Below, in pieces: positions 1-8,082 of a DNA stretch of 34,826 nt. Position numbers and translations under genes: made by a program. Origin of the DNA: Ponticaulis sp. GTDB lineage: Bacteria > Pseudomonadota > Alphaproteobacteria > Caulobacterales > Hyphomonadaceae. The notes beneath the pieces were generated by a model. It made no database searches, had not been told where the DNA came from, and saw only the letters and a list, made by a program, of their open reading frames with translations. Each line of letters begins with the position of its first letter. Position 1 is the stretch's first letter. The stretch is taken from NCBI GenBank assembly GCA_002701295.1, contig NZUJ01000057.1, positions 1-34,826 of the forward strand, in the 5' to 3' direction.

Positions 1-722
1 CCTTCATGGGCTATAAAGCCATCGGCCTTGGTGACCCGAACTATATGACAGGCAATGCGCAAGACCTGCTTGATGACGCAAGCGCGCTCGACGGCATGTC
101 AGCTGCGATCAATCCTGAGAAAGCCCTACCCTGGCCACAGCCCATGCAGACCGGAGATACCACCTGGTTTGCCGCAGCTGATAACGAAGGACGGGTCGTC
201 AGCTGCATTCAGTCCACGTATTTTGAATTTGGCTCTGGCGTGGTTTTGCCCAGAACCGGCATTACCTGGCAAAATCGCGGGGCAAGCTTTGTCCTTGCCG
301 GGGATGGTTGGAACACGCTCAAACCGGGTCGCAAACCCTTCCATACTTTGAACCCGGCACTGGCGAAATTTCACGATGGCCGGGTGCTCGCCTATGGCAC
401 TATGGGTGGTGAAGGACAGCCGCAAACTCAGGCCGCGATTTTCTCTCGATATGCCCGGTTTGGCATTCCTCTGCAGGACGCGGTGAGTGCGCCACGTTGG
501 CTGCTTGGCCGCACCTGGGGCGAAGAAAGCGTGACGCTAAAACTCGAAGGCCGCTTCGACGAGAAACTGGTCGACCAATTGAAAACTGCCGGGCACGACG
601 TCGAAATCCTTGACGACTTCACCTCAACCATGGGTCATGCGGGCGCAATCTGCCGAAGTCCTGACGGCAAGCTGGACGGCGCCACAGACCCGCGAAGCGA
701 TGGGAGGGTTGCCGCATGGTAG
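1..722 (+). CDS. hpxW: Oxamate amidohydrolase HpxW, C-terminal part (5' end outside window)
   Basis: This is the C-terminal half of a gamma-glutamyltransferase-fold Ntn hydrolase; the open frame runs off the left edge of the window. The small-subunit start is visible as GDTTWFAAAD, with adjacent Thr codons at 159-164, one of which would be the nucleophile freed by autoproteolysis. The stretches STYFEFGSGVVLP, FHTLNPALAKF, MGGEGQPQTQA and PRWLLGRTWG match what I know of HpxW rather than glutathione-cleaving Ggt. HpxW hydrolyses oxamate to oxalate and ammonia at the end of the oxalurate branch of ureide breakdown. The stop overlaps the next start by 7 bp, and every following gene belongs to the same pathway, which supports the HpxW reading over generic Ggt. 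Confidence 0.85.
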   Translation, partial: FMGYKAIGLGDPNYMTGNAQDLLDDASALDGMSAAINPEKALPWPQPMQTGDTTWFAAADNEGRVVSCIQSTYFEFGSGVVLPRTGITWQNRGASFVLAGDGWNTLKPGRKPFHTLNPALAKFHDGRVLAYGTMGGEGQPQTQAAIFSRYARFGIPLQDAVSAPRWLLGRTWGEESVTLKLEGRFDEKLVDQLKTAGHDVEILDDFTSTMGHAGAICRSPDGKLDGATDPRSDGRVAAW

Positions 723-1999
723 CTGCTTCCGGCCATCGCGCCGTCGCCAGATGCGACGCCTTAGGCGCAACCCCTTATTCGACATCACCTGATTTTCTAT
801 ATCGCGGCTATTTAAGTTCAGCACATGCTGAAGCTGTGAACCAGACGGCTCGATGGATGCAGGACGCTGGCATGAGTGTCCGGATGGATGCTGCCGCCAA
901 TCTGATCGGCCGGTATGAAGCCGTGGAAGACGGTCTCAAGACCCTGTTGATCGGCTCGCATATCGATTCAGTCCGCAATGGTGGTCGGTATGACGGTCCT
1001 CTCGGGGTGATGCTGGGTATTGAATGCGTGGCGCATCTGAACAACACCGGAAAACGGCTGCCTTTCGCGATCGAAGTGATTGCCTTCGGCGATGAAGAAG
1101 GCTCGCGCTTCCCGGTCGCCATGATGTGTTCGAAGGCCGTCATCGGTGAGCTTGTGATGGGCGCATCTGACATGCAGGATAGAGACGGCGTCTCGCTTGC
1201 AGAAGCGCTTGATCAGTTTGAGCACCAGATTGACCTTACGATTCCTGAAGGCAGTTTTGGCGCAGCCCGCCGAAATCCGGGCGACATTCTCGCCTTCGTC
1301 GAAGCTCATATCGAGCAGGGCCCGGCACTGGAATCTGAACAGCTTTCGGTAGGCGCGGTGTCAGGCATCGCCGCCCAGCTACGATACGAATTCCGTATCA
1401 AGGGTGAGGCCGGACATGCGGGCACAAACCAGATGCATTTACGCCGTGATCCCCTCGCAGGCGCAGCAGAGATCATGGTCGAGATTGAACGCCTGGCCAA
1501 TGCGGGTGAGCCGGACGAGGTGGCCACGGTCGGCCGCATTGAGGCTCTGCCCGGCGCGGCGAATGTGGTGCCTGGTGAGGTGGCATTTTTTCTGGATGTT
1601 CGCGCTGGCGAACAAGTCCGACGAGATGCTCTGGCGGACAAGATTCTCGCCCGCGCTGCCGAGGTTTGCGACGCTCGCAAACTGATCTTCTCGTCTGAAA
1701 AACTTCAGGACCTCGCTGCGTCTCCGTCTGACCCAAAGCTTCTCACCACAATGGAAGACGCGCTGGAAGAGACGGGCCATAAACGGCGCACGCTTGTCAG
1801 TGGCGCAGGCCATGACGCGATGATCCTTGCTGAAATCTGCCCGACTGTGATGCTCTTCATCCGGTGTGATGGCGGGATCAGCCACAACCCACTCGAACGG
1901 GTTGAGCCACAGGACGCTGATGACGCGCTTAAAGTCATGTTGAAATTTCTGGAACTCATGGAGGCACGGGCGAATGACCAGCTCATTCAGGCAGATTGA
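716..1999 (+). CDS. hpxK: Allantoate amidohydrolase (M20/AllC-HpxK family)
   Basis: This 427-residue protein is of the M20 amidase/hydrolase type (AllC, HpxK, N-carbamoyl-L-amino-acid hydrolase). It would hydrolyse allantoate to ureidoglycine, CO2 and ammonia in the cytoplasm. Metal-site motifs are in order: SHIDSV (81-86), GRYDGPLGV (90-98, Asp93), FGDEEGSRFP (124-133, Glu127/Glu128), EAHIEQGP (196-203, His198), GAGHDA (363-368) and GISHNP (387-392, His390). A GGAGG ribosome site at 703-707 lies 8 nt before the ATG, which itself overlaps the hpxW stop. N-carbamoylase relatives look very similar; the choice of allantoate rests on the neighbours hpxW, hpxJ and puuE. Confidence 0.88.
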   Translation: MVAASGHRAVARCDALGATPYSTSPDFLYRGYLSSAHAEAVNQTARWMQDAGMSVRMDAAANLIGRYEAVEDGLKTLLIGSHIDSVRNGGRYDGPLGVMLGIECVAHLNNTGKRLPFAIEVIAFGDEEGSRFPVAMMCSKAVIGELVMGASDMQDRDGVSLAEALDQFEHQIDLTIPEGSFGAARRNPGDILAFVEAHIEQGPALESEQLSVGAVSGIAAQLRYEFRIKGEAGHAGTNQMHLRRDPLAGAAEIMVEIERLANAGEPDEVATVGRIEALPGAANVVPGEVAFFLDVRAGEQVRRDALADKILARAAEVCDARKLIFSSEKLQDLAASPSDPKLLTTMEDALEETGHKRRTLVSGAGHDAMILAEICPTVMLFIRCDGGISHNPLERVEPQDADDALKVMLKFLELMEARANDQLIQAD

Positions 2000-3200
2000 C
2001 CCGCCGCAAAGGCTGCTCATGGGCCCCGGCCCTGTTAACGCCCATCCGCGCGTGCTGCGTGCCATGTCCGCTGATCTTCTTGGCCAGTATGATCCGGAAT
2101 TCACAGCCTATATGAATGAAGTGATGGGCCTTTATCGCCCTGTCTTCGGCACAGAAAACCGCTGGACCTTCCTCATTGATGGCACGGCGCGATCCGCCAT
2201 TGAGGCCTCTCTCATTTCACTCGTCAAACCCGGTGATCGCGTTCTGGTGGTGAACTTCGGGCGGTTTGGCCTTTTGCTCACCGAAATCCTGACCCGCATC
2301 GGCGCTGAGATCAGAACCGTCGACGCTGAATGGGGGAAGACCGTTCCTCTGGACGAATTGTCTGCGGCAATCGCAGCGTTTGAACCCAAAGTCGTCGCCA
2401 CCGTGCACGGTGATACCTCCACCACGATGGCCCAACCGCTCGACGGATTTGGTGACATCTGCCGACAGGCCGGGGCGCTTTCTTATGTGGATGCGACGGC
2501 AACAATCGGCGGAATGGAAATCGCGGCTGACCGCTGGGGCGTCGATGTCGTGACTGGCGGCCTGCAGAAGTGTCTTGGTGGCCCCTCTGGTTCCGCGCCG
2601 ATAACCATCTCCAACCGTGCCGCCGAACATATCTTCTCACGCCGCCACACTGAGCTTGGCATTCAGCGCGACGATCTTGAACAGGGTAGCGGCGCCCGGA
2701 TCGGATCCAACTATTTCGACCTGGCCATGGTCATGGATTACTGGTCGGAGAAAAGACTCAACCACCATACTGAGGCCACCAGCATGCTCTACGCAGCGCG
2801 TGAGTGTGCCTGCATCTGTCTTGAGGAAGGGCTTCCAAATCGATTTGCCCGTCACGCCAAAGCCGGAAAAGCGATGACGGCCGGTCTGCGCGCAATGGGG
2901 CTCACAGTCTTCGGTGACGACACCTATCGTATGACCAATGTCACGGGCGTTTATATCCCGGATGGCATTGAGGGCGAACGCGTGCGCACACGCATGCGCG
3001 AAGAATTCGAGATCGAGATCGGCACAAGCTTCGGCCCACTTCAGGGGCGCATCTGGCGCATCGGTGCCATGGGCTATAACGCCATGAAGCATAAGGTGCT
3101 GATTACGCTCGGCGCGCTTGAAGCGGTCCTTCGGACCGAAGGCTTCAGCCTGCCATCAGGCGCGGCAGTCGACGCGGCCATGGAGGCCTGGGGCGCATGA
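1974..3200 (+). CDS. hpxJ: (S)-ureidoglycine-glyoxylate aminotransferase
   Basis: This 408-residue fold-type I, class V PLP aminotransferase is of the PucG/HpxJ type. The expected reaction moves the amino group of ureidoglycine to glyoxylate, giving oxalurate and glycine. It opens with LLMGPGPVNAHPRVL, typical of the alanine-glyoxylate aminotransferase group. HGDTSTT (145-151) and YVDATAT (171-177, Asp173) line the cofactor site, and Lys199 in GGLQKCLGG is the Schiff-base lysine. The start overlaps hpxK by 26 bp. Serine- or alanine-glyoxylate aminotransferase would be the alternative from sequence alone; an oxalurate-making role follows from hpxZ and hpxW in the same operon. Confidence 0.87.
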   Translation: MTSSFRQIDPPQRLLMGPGPVNAHPRVLRAMSADLLGQYDPEFTAYMNEVMGLYRPVFGTENRWTFLIDGTARSAIEASLISLVKPGDRVLVVNFGRFGLLLTEILTRIGAEIRTVDAEWGKTVPLDELSAAIAAFEPKVVATVHGDTSTTMAQPLDGFGDICRQAGALSYVDATATIGGMEIAADRWGVDVVTGGLQKCLGGPSGSAPITISNRAAEHIFSRRHTELGIQRDDLEQGSGARIGSNYFDLAMVMDYWSEKRLNHHTEATSMLYAARECACICLEEGLPNRFARHAKAGKAMTAGLRAMGLTVFGDDTYRMTNVTGVYIPDGIEGERVRTRMREEFEIEIGTSFGPLQGRIWRIGAMGYNAMKHKVLITLGALEAVLRTEGFSLPSGAAVDAAMEAWGA

Positions 3201-4081
3201 ATCGGGACCTTGTCGGATATGGCGCCACCCCACCTCCGGCCAACTGGCCCGGCGGCGCGCGGACGGCAGTCCAGTTCGTCGTGAATTATGAGGAAGGCGC
3301 AGAAAACAACGTCCTCAACGGCGATGACGGCTCAGAGGCTTTCCTCTCTGAAATGGTGGGCGCGAGTTCCCATACCGGCAAGCGCGCGATGGCCATGGAA
3401 AGCCTTTATGAATACGGCTCTCGTGCGGGCTTCTGGCGGCTGCACCGGCTGTTCACCTCACGCGGCTTGCCGGTCACCGTGTTCGGTGTTGCGAAGGCCA
3501 TGGAAATGAACCCTGAAGCGGTCGAAGCCATGCTTAAGGCCGACTGGGAAATTGCCAGTCACGGCCTCAAATGGATCGACTATCAGTATGTCGACGAGGC
3601 GACTGAGCGCGCGCATATCGAGGAAGCAATCGACCTTCACACCCGTCTCACCGGCGAGCGCCCGCTTGGCTGGTATCAGGGCCGAACAAGCCCCAACACG
3701 GCGCGCCTCGTCGTCGAAGAGGGCGGCTTTCTCTATGACGCCGACAGCTATGCTGATGACCTGCCCTACTACGACAAGCGCTACGGCAAGACGCAGCTCA
3801 TTGTCCCTTACACGCTCGATGTAAATGACATGAAGATTGTCGCCTATAACGGCTTCAGCGAGGGCGAAGAGTTCTTTCGATACCTGCGTGACACTTTCAA
3901 CATGCTGCATACCGAGGGCGGACGCATGATGTCCATCGGCCTTCATGGCCGCATTGCCGGACGCCCTGGACGCGCGCTCGCCATTTCCCGTTTTCTTGAT
4001 CACATCCTGGCAAAAGACGACGTCTGGGTCGCTCGCCGGATCGATATTGCACGACACTGGCTGAAGGAGCATCCGGCATGA
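3197..4081 (+). CDS. puuE: Allantoinase PuuE (polysaccharide-deacetylase fold)
   Basis: This 294-residue cofactor-independent allantoinase of the NodB/polysaccharide deacetylase superfamily opens the hydantoin ring of allantoin to allantoate. Its N-terminal signature is very characteristic: RDLVGYGATPPPANWPGG, then AVQFVVNYEEGAENN, and GSEAFLSEM. The segments TVFGVAKAMEMNP, EIASHGLKWIDYQ and GWYQGRTSPNT are core strands of this family, and the length is normal. The ATG overlaps the hpxJ stop by 4 bp (ATGA) and the gene's own stop overlaps hpxZ in the same way. It is unrelated in fold to the amidohydrolase allantoinase AllB, which is absent from the window. Confidence 0.93.
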   Translation: MNRDLVGYGATPPPANWPGGARTAVQFVVNYEEGAENNVLNGDDGSEAFLSEMVGASSHTGKRAMAMESLYEYGSRAGFWRLHRLFTSRGLPVTVFGVAKAMEMNPEAVEAMLKADWEIASHGLKWIDYQYVDEATERAHIEEAIDLHTRLTGERPLGWYQGRTSPNTARLVVEEGGFLYDADSYADDLPYYDKRYGKTQLIVPYTLDVNDMKIVAYNGFSEGEEFFRYLRDTFNMLHTEGGRMMSIGLHGRIAGRPGRALAISRFLDHILAKDDVWVARRIDIARHWLKEHPA

Positions 4082-4458
4082 AAGTAAACGACCCGAAGAT
4101 CGTCGAAGAAGTCACCGCAGCATTCTATCGGTATGAGAAAGCCCTGATGACAGATGATATCGCCGAAATGGACGACATCTTCTGCCAGGCGCCTGAAACA
4201 GTTCGCTATGGCGTGGGCGAAGTGCTGTATGGCTTTGATGAGATCGCCGAATTCCGCCGTGGAAGAGGCGGCTCACCACAGCGCAAGCTCGGTCGCGTCG
4301 CCATTGCCACCTATGGCGATGATTTCGCAACCGCCAATGCAGAATTCTTTCGTGAAGGCTCAGACAAACGCGGACGTCAAAGCCAGTCCTGGGTCCGCTT
4401 TCCCGACGGCTGGAAAGTGGTGTCGGCACATGTTTCCATTGAAGGCACAACTTCATGA
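4078..4458 (+). CDS. hpxZ: HpxZ/AtzH-like protein (DUF3225, NTF2-like)
   Basis: This small 126-residue NTF2-fold protein belongs to the HpxZ/AtzH family. Recognisable stretches are VTAAFYRYEKALMTDD, LDDIF-like MDDIFCQAPETVRYG, LYGFDEIAEFRRGR and the C-terminal WKVVSAHVS. HpxZ is required for oxalurate use in Klebsiella, and relatives stabilise or assist an amidase of the HpxY/AtzF type. No HpxX/HpxY pair lies downstream, so those subunits would have to be upstream of the window or elsewhere. The gene overlaps its neighbours by 4 bp on each side. Family assignment is firm; its biochemical role is not settled. Confidence 0.85.
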   Translation: MKVNDPKIVEEVTAAFYRYEKALMTDDIAEMDDIFCQAPETVRYGVGEVLYGFDEIAEFRRGRGGSPQRKLGRVAIATYGDDFATANAEFFREGSDKRGRQSQSWVRFPDGWKVVSAHVSIEGTTS

Positions 4459-4958
4459 CAATGGATGAGGTCAACGCGCTCACGGAAGATGAATTCATCG
4501 AGGCGTTTGGCGACCTTTACGAGCACACACCCTGGATCGTCGCCGAGACAGCTGGTCTCGGCCCATTCAGCGATCGAGCGCATCTGCAAAGCGCTATGAC
4601 TGGCATTGTCGAGCGCGCGGGCGAGGAGAAACAGCTCGCCCTTCTGCGCGCTCACCCGGAACTCGCGGGCAAAGCGGCTTTGGACAAAACATTGACAGGT
4701 GCATCCACTGCCGAGCAGGCCTCTGCGGGTCTGGATCGGATGACACCAGCGGAATACGAGGAATTTCACACGTTGAACGCGGCCTATCGCGAGCGCTTTG
4801 ATTTTCCATTCATCATTTGTGTCCGGTTGACGGACAAGCCGGGAATCCTGCGCGCCATGCGGCAGCGACTTGAACATTCCCGCGACACAGAATTTCAGAC
4901 GGCACTTGATGAAGTGTCAAAAATTGTCGGGATCAGATTGGGGGAGATCATGTCATGA
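4455..4958 (+). CDS. uraD: 2-oxo-4-hydroxy-4-carboxy-5-ureidoimidazoline (OHCU) decarboxylase
   Basis: This 167-residue UraD-family protein decarboxylates OHCU to S-allantoin, the last step from urate to allantoin. The diagnostic motif LLRAHPELAGK is at 63-73 with the catalytic His67, and NAAYRERFDFPFIICVR (108-124) is the conserved C-terminal block. The length fits the stand-alone bacterial enzyme. The start overlaps hpxZ by 4 bp and the stop overlaps the flavoprotein gene by 4 bp. A second ATG two codons downstream is an equally possible start. Confidence 0.94.
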   Translation: MTMDEVNALTEDEFIEAFGDLYEHTPWIVAETAGLGPFSDRAHLQSAMTGIVERAGEEKQLALLRAHPELAGKAALDKTLTGASTAEQASAGLDRMTPAEYEEFHTLNAAYRERFDFPFIICVRLTDKPGILRAMRQRLEHSRDTEFQTALDEVSKIVGIRLGEIMS

Positions 4959-6367
4959 CGGGATTGAAGGCACATAATGAGCGGGTCAGATACGACCTCG
5001 AAGCCCTCTGCCTGAATGCACCGACCTGGGTAGAACCGGTGGAAGACGTTTATGACGTGGTCATCGTCGGCGGCGGACAAAGCGGCATGGGCGCAGCCCT
5101 TGCGCTCCGAAAGGAGCGCATCACGAATGTGCTCATAATCGACGAGAATCCGGAAGGCCTGGAAGGTCCCTGGGTCACTTATGCGCGCATGATCACCCTT
5201 CGCACACCTAAGGAACTCCTTTCCATTGATGCCGGCATTCCTTCCCTCACATTCCGTGAATACTGGGTCGCAAAACATGGCGAACAAAGCTGGCAGGAGA
5301 TCGACAAGATCCCGCGTCAGGACTGGATGGACTATCTGCGCTGGTACAGATCAGTTCTGAACCTTCCTATACAGAATGAGACAAAGCTCACCCGGATCAT
5401 CCCGGATGGCGAAGGCATTCATACACTGCAGGTCACCACGCCAGATGGCCCGAAAACCTTGAAGGCCAAAAAAGTCATCCTCGCGACCGGCATTCAAGGT
5501 GGTGGCGAATGGCACACGCCGGACTTTATCAGTGAAGCCCTGCCGAAATCTCGTTATGCGCACACCTCTGAAGCCGTGGACTTCGAGGCGTTGAAAGGCA
5601 AACGCGTTGGCATTCTTGGGGGCGGCGCCTCCGCTTTCGATAACGCCCAACACGCACTTGGGCTCGGTGTGTCCAAGGTCGATGTTTTCATGCGCCGCAA
5701 AGAAATGCCGCGCATCAATCCGATCCGCTTCATGGAGCAAACAGGCGTTGTTCCGCGCTTTGCCGCGCTGACAGACGATCTGAAATACGAGGTGATTTCA
5801 GCCTTCATCAAGCACAATCAGCCGCCAACCAATGACACATTTCTGCGCGCCGCGGCATGGCCAGGCTTTGGCCTCCATCTCGGTTCACCCTGGCAAAAAG
5901 TTGAAGACACTCCGGAAGGCGTTGTCGTGACGACACCGAAAGGGCAATTCACCTATGACTTCGTCATTCTGTCCACCGGCATGCTGACGGATGTAAACCT
6001 GCGCCCTGAACTTGACGAAATCGCCGACAAGATTGCCCGCTGGGAAGACGTTTATGACGCGCCAGAGGATGTGAAGCTGAAGCTCCTCGACATCCACCCC
6101 TATCTCGGCCCGGGCTTTGAGTTCACCCCGAAAAAGCCGGAAGATGCGCCCTTCGTTCACGGCATTTTTGCGTTCAATTATTCGACGCTGGTCAGCCTCG
6201 GTCTTTCTGCATCCGCACTGACAGGTCTCCCCTACGCCTTACCGCGACTTGCAAAAAGCGTTGCCGACCAGATCTTTCTCGACAACAAGGAAGATTGGCT
6301 CGCGGCTTATACCGCCTATGATGTCGAAGAGTTTGTGAGCGAGTGGGCGAAGAAAGAAACAGTATAA
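4955..6367 (+). CDS. FAD/NAD(P)-dependent oxidoreductase, flavin monooxygenase-like; candidate urate-oxidising enzyme
   Basis: This 470-residue protein has two dinucleotide-binding folds: VVIVGGGQSGMG at 35-46 for FAD, followed by acidic IIDENPEG, and RVGILGGGASAFDN at 217-230 for NAD(P)H. An ATGI turn lies at 177-180. Between the folds, the RYAHTSEAVDF segment (200-210) sits where class B flavin monooxygenases carry their FxGxxxH fingerprint, but the match is loose. It is not HpxO-like: that urate hydroxylase is a group A protein with a single Rossmann fold. The gene lies between uraD and uraH with 4-bp and 1-bp overlaps, in an operon that lacks uricase, PuuD and HpxO. Urate to 5-hydroxyisourate oxidation is therefore the inferred, unproven role. 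Confidence 0.7.
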   Translation: MTGLKAHNERVRYDLEALCLNAPTWVEPVEDVYDVVIVGGGQSGMGAALALRKERITNVLIIDENPEGLEGPWVTYARMITLRTPKELLSIDAGIPSLTFREYWVAKHGEQSWQEIDKIPRQDWMDYLRWYRSVLNLPIQNETKLTRIIPDGEGIHTLQVTTPDGPKTLKAKKVILATGIQGGGEWHTPDFISEALPKSRYAHTSEAVDFEALKGKRVGILGGGASAFDNAQHALGLGVSKVDVFMRRKEMPRINPIRFMEQTGVVPRFAALTDDLKYEVISAFIKHNQPPTNDTFLRAAAWPGFGLHLGSPWQKVEDTPEGVVVTTPKGQFTYDFVILSTGMLTDVNLRPELDEIADKIARWEDVYDAPEDVKLKLLDIHPYLGPGFEFTPKKPEDAPFVHGIFAFNYSTLVSLGLSASALTGLPYALPRLAKSVADQIFLDNKEDWLAAYTAYDVEEFVSEWAKKETV

Positions 6368-6702
6368 TGGGACTTTCGACACATGTGCTTGATCAGGTCT
6401 CAGGTCAGCCCGCTTCAGACCTGAAAATCGACCTCCTCTTTGAGGGCAACCCCCTTGGCGCGTTTGCGACAAACGAGGACGGTCGAGTTGCTGATCTGCT
6501 CGGCGAAAACGCACTTTCGGAAGGCACATATACGCTTGTCTTCAAGGCTGGCGACTATCTGAAAGCTGCGCCGCATCTCGAGATCGACACGCCATTTTTT
6601 GACAAGGTTCAGATCGACTTCACGGTCTCGGACACGACGCGCCACTATCACGTTCCGCTCCTCATCTCGCCTTACGGCTACTCCACCTATCGCGGGAGCT
6701 GA
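6367..6702 (+). CDS. uraH: 5-hydroxyisourate hydrolase (transthyretin-like)
   Basis: This 111-residue transthyretin-related protein hydrolyses 5-hydroxyisourate to OHCU. The N-terminal LSTHVLDQVSGQPA block, DGR around position 40, the HYHVPLLISPYGYSTY block and the terminal YRGS tetrapeptide are the family hallmarks. The ATG at 6367 shares its first base with the stop of the flavoprotein gene (TAATG). The frame is open 8 codons further upstream, but that would overlap the neighbour more and would add residues not usual in the family. It is the last gene of the ureide operon; a hairpin follows directly after the stop. Confidence 0.94.
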   Translation: MGLSTHVLDQVSGQPASDLKIDLLFEGNPLGAFATNEDGRVADLLGENALSEGTYTLVFKAGDYLKAAPHLEIDTPFFDKVQIDFTVSDTTRHYHVPLLISPYGYSTYRGS

Positions 6703-6723
6703 TCCGCTGACCGTCAAGCGGAT
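6702..6723 (+). terminator. Hairpin directly after uraH, possible terminator
   Basis: The 7-bp perfect inverted repeat ATCCGCT / AGCGGAT has an 8-nt loop and begins at the last base of the uraH stop codon. No T-run follows, so intrinsic termination is uncertain; it may instead protect the 3' end of the operon mRNA. Confidence 0.35.
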
Positions 6724-6864
6724 AATCCATCGCCAAAACACTGATTTTGCGCGCAGAAACTGAGCAGACAATCCATTCCTCTCCCTTAACAAGGGTACGG
6801 CCATCGGCTCTCGTCAAAACGCCCTGCATACTCGCTGGGCAACCAGTCAAGGGCGATAAGGGAT

Positions 6865-8082
6865 ATGTCAGACGGGACAGTCATATCATCTGGAAACACT
6901 ACCAGACTGCCAATGAGGCAGCTCAATCTGGTCCTGGTGGTTCTGAGCTGTTTTCTCACCTATGCTGTCCTGTCAGGACTGGTCTCCCAGATCGGAACTC
7001 TGAGCGCACTGATTGCGGATCAGTTTTCGCGCCCCCTCACCCAGGCAACTGCCAAATTTTCCTGGCTGAGCGCGGGGATCACCTTGGGCTCACTTCTCAG
7101 CCTGATTGCCTTCGAATATCTCTCACTCCGCAAGGCGCTCTTCCTTTGTTACGGCGTCTTTATAGTTGGTCTTCTGGCAATTGGCGTGATGAATAGCTGG
7201 GCAAGCCTGGCGGCGCTTTTCCTCGTGATTGGCGCTTCTGGCAGTCTCGGCCTGAATACGGGTGCCGTAACACTATCCCTCTCCTTTTCTGGCCGCCAGC
7301 AGGCAGCGGCATTGCTTGTGACGGATATATTTTTCGCCGGGGCCGGCATCATCGTCGCGCCGGTCAGTGTCGCCCTCATCAATAACGGCGCGCCCTGGTA
7401 TGTGAGCTTCTGGCTGCTCGCAGCGGCGAGCGCCGTAATTCTGGTGATCGCTGTCTTCGGCAAATACCCGCTGACCGCACGAGAGCGACAGGAGCCGCTC
7501 CGCAAACGGTTCTGGCCCATAAGTGTCTATCTCAGCGCATTAGGGCTAGCGCTTTATCTCTGCGCGCAAATCACCATCATGATCTGGCTTCCGAATTTCA
7601 TCGATACTGGCCTTAATGCGGGCATGGATATGGGCGCGATGACGGTCAGTCGGTACTGGACCGGCATGGTGATCGGCCAGATCATTCTGGTCATTCTGCT
7701 CCTGAAGTGCCCGGCTCGATATCTGCTGTTCGGCATTCTGGTCATTTCGGTTTTCGTCTCCTGCGGGCTCTGGCTTTCCGATGCTCCACCAAGCCTCGCG
7801 CTGATTTCACTCGGGCTTGGACTGTTCAATGCCGGCATTCTGAAACTGACCATTTCATTTGCGTCAGGACTCGTCGAACACCCACAACGCGTGGTGACCT
7901 TCCTCCTGTTCTGCGCCGCATGCGGACAGACGATCAGTCCGATGGTGAGCTCCAGCCTCGTCGACACGTTCGGCATGCGCTTCGGTCTCCAACTCGCGTC
8001 GGGTCTATATTTTCTCACCGCGGTGACACTGATCTGTGCCCTTATTTTCTCATCTCATCACAAGAAGGAAGGCAACTCATGA
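6865..8082 (+). CDS. MFS transporter (TsgA/FucP-like topology)
   Basis: This 405-residue integral membrane protein has about 12 hydrophobic segments in two halves joined by a basic cytoplasmic loop (GKYPLTARERQEPLRKRF). It belongs to the major facilitator superfamily and looks closest to TsgA-like permeases, but the substrate is not readable. The start follows only weak Shine-Dalgarno-like AAGGG sequences (6849-6853, 6858-6862), so it is less certain than most here. The stop overlaps the next start by 4 bp, so this transporter and the oxygenase at 8079 form one translational unit. The uraH gene lies 162 bp upstream on the same strand, so import of a purine or ureide is plausible but only inferred. 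Confidence 0.8.
   Translation: MSDGTVISSGNTTRLPMRQLNLVLVVLSCFLTYAVLSGLVSQIGTLSALIADQFSRPLTQATAKFSWLSAGITLGSLLSLIAFEYLSLRKALFLCYGVFIVGLLAIGVMNSWASLAALFLVIGASGSLGLNTGAVTLSLSFSGRQQAAALLVTDIFFAGAGIIVAPVSVALINNGAPWYVSFWLLAAASAVILVIAVFGKYPLTARERQEPLRKRFWPISVYLSALGLALYLCAQITIMIWLPNFIDTGLNAGMDMGAMTVSRYWTGMVIGQIILVILLLKCPARYLLFGILVISVFVSCGLWLSDAPPSLALISLGLGLFNAGILKLTISFASGLVEHPQRVVTFLLFCAACGQTISPMVSSSLVDTFGMRFGLQLASGLYFLTAVTLICALIFSSHHKKEGNS

Noticed and set aside
1..722. Glutathione-cleaving gamma-glutamyltransferase
   Set aside because: The motifs around the nucleophile and the PRWLLGRTWG region match HpxW, and the gene is fused by overlap into a ureide operon.
4955..6367. HpxO-type urate hydroxylase
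   Set aside because: HpxO has a single FAD Rossmann fold; this protein has two dinucleotide-binding motifs and is a different flavoprotein class, so only the role, not the name, can be proposed.
7707..8078. N-terminal extension of the 2OG oxygenase
   Set aside because: It lies within the MFS coding region in another frame, is rich in Arg/Ser without family match, and the ATG at 8079 begins a normal-length oxygenase.
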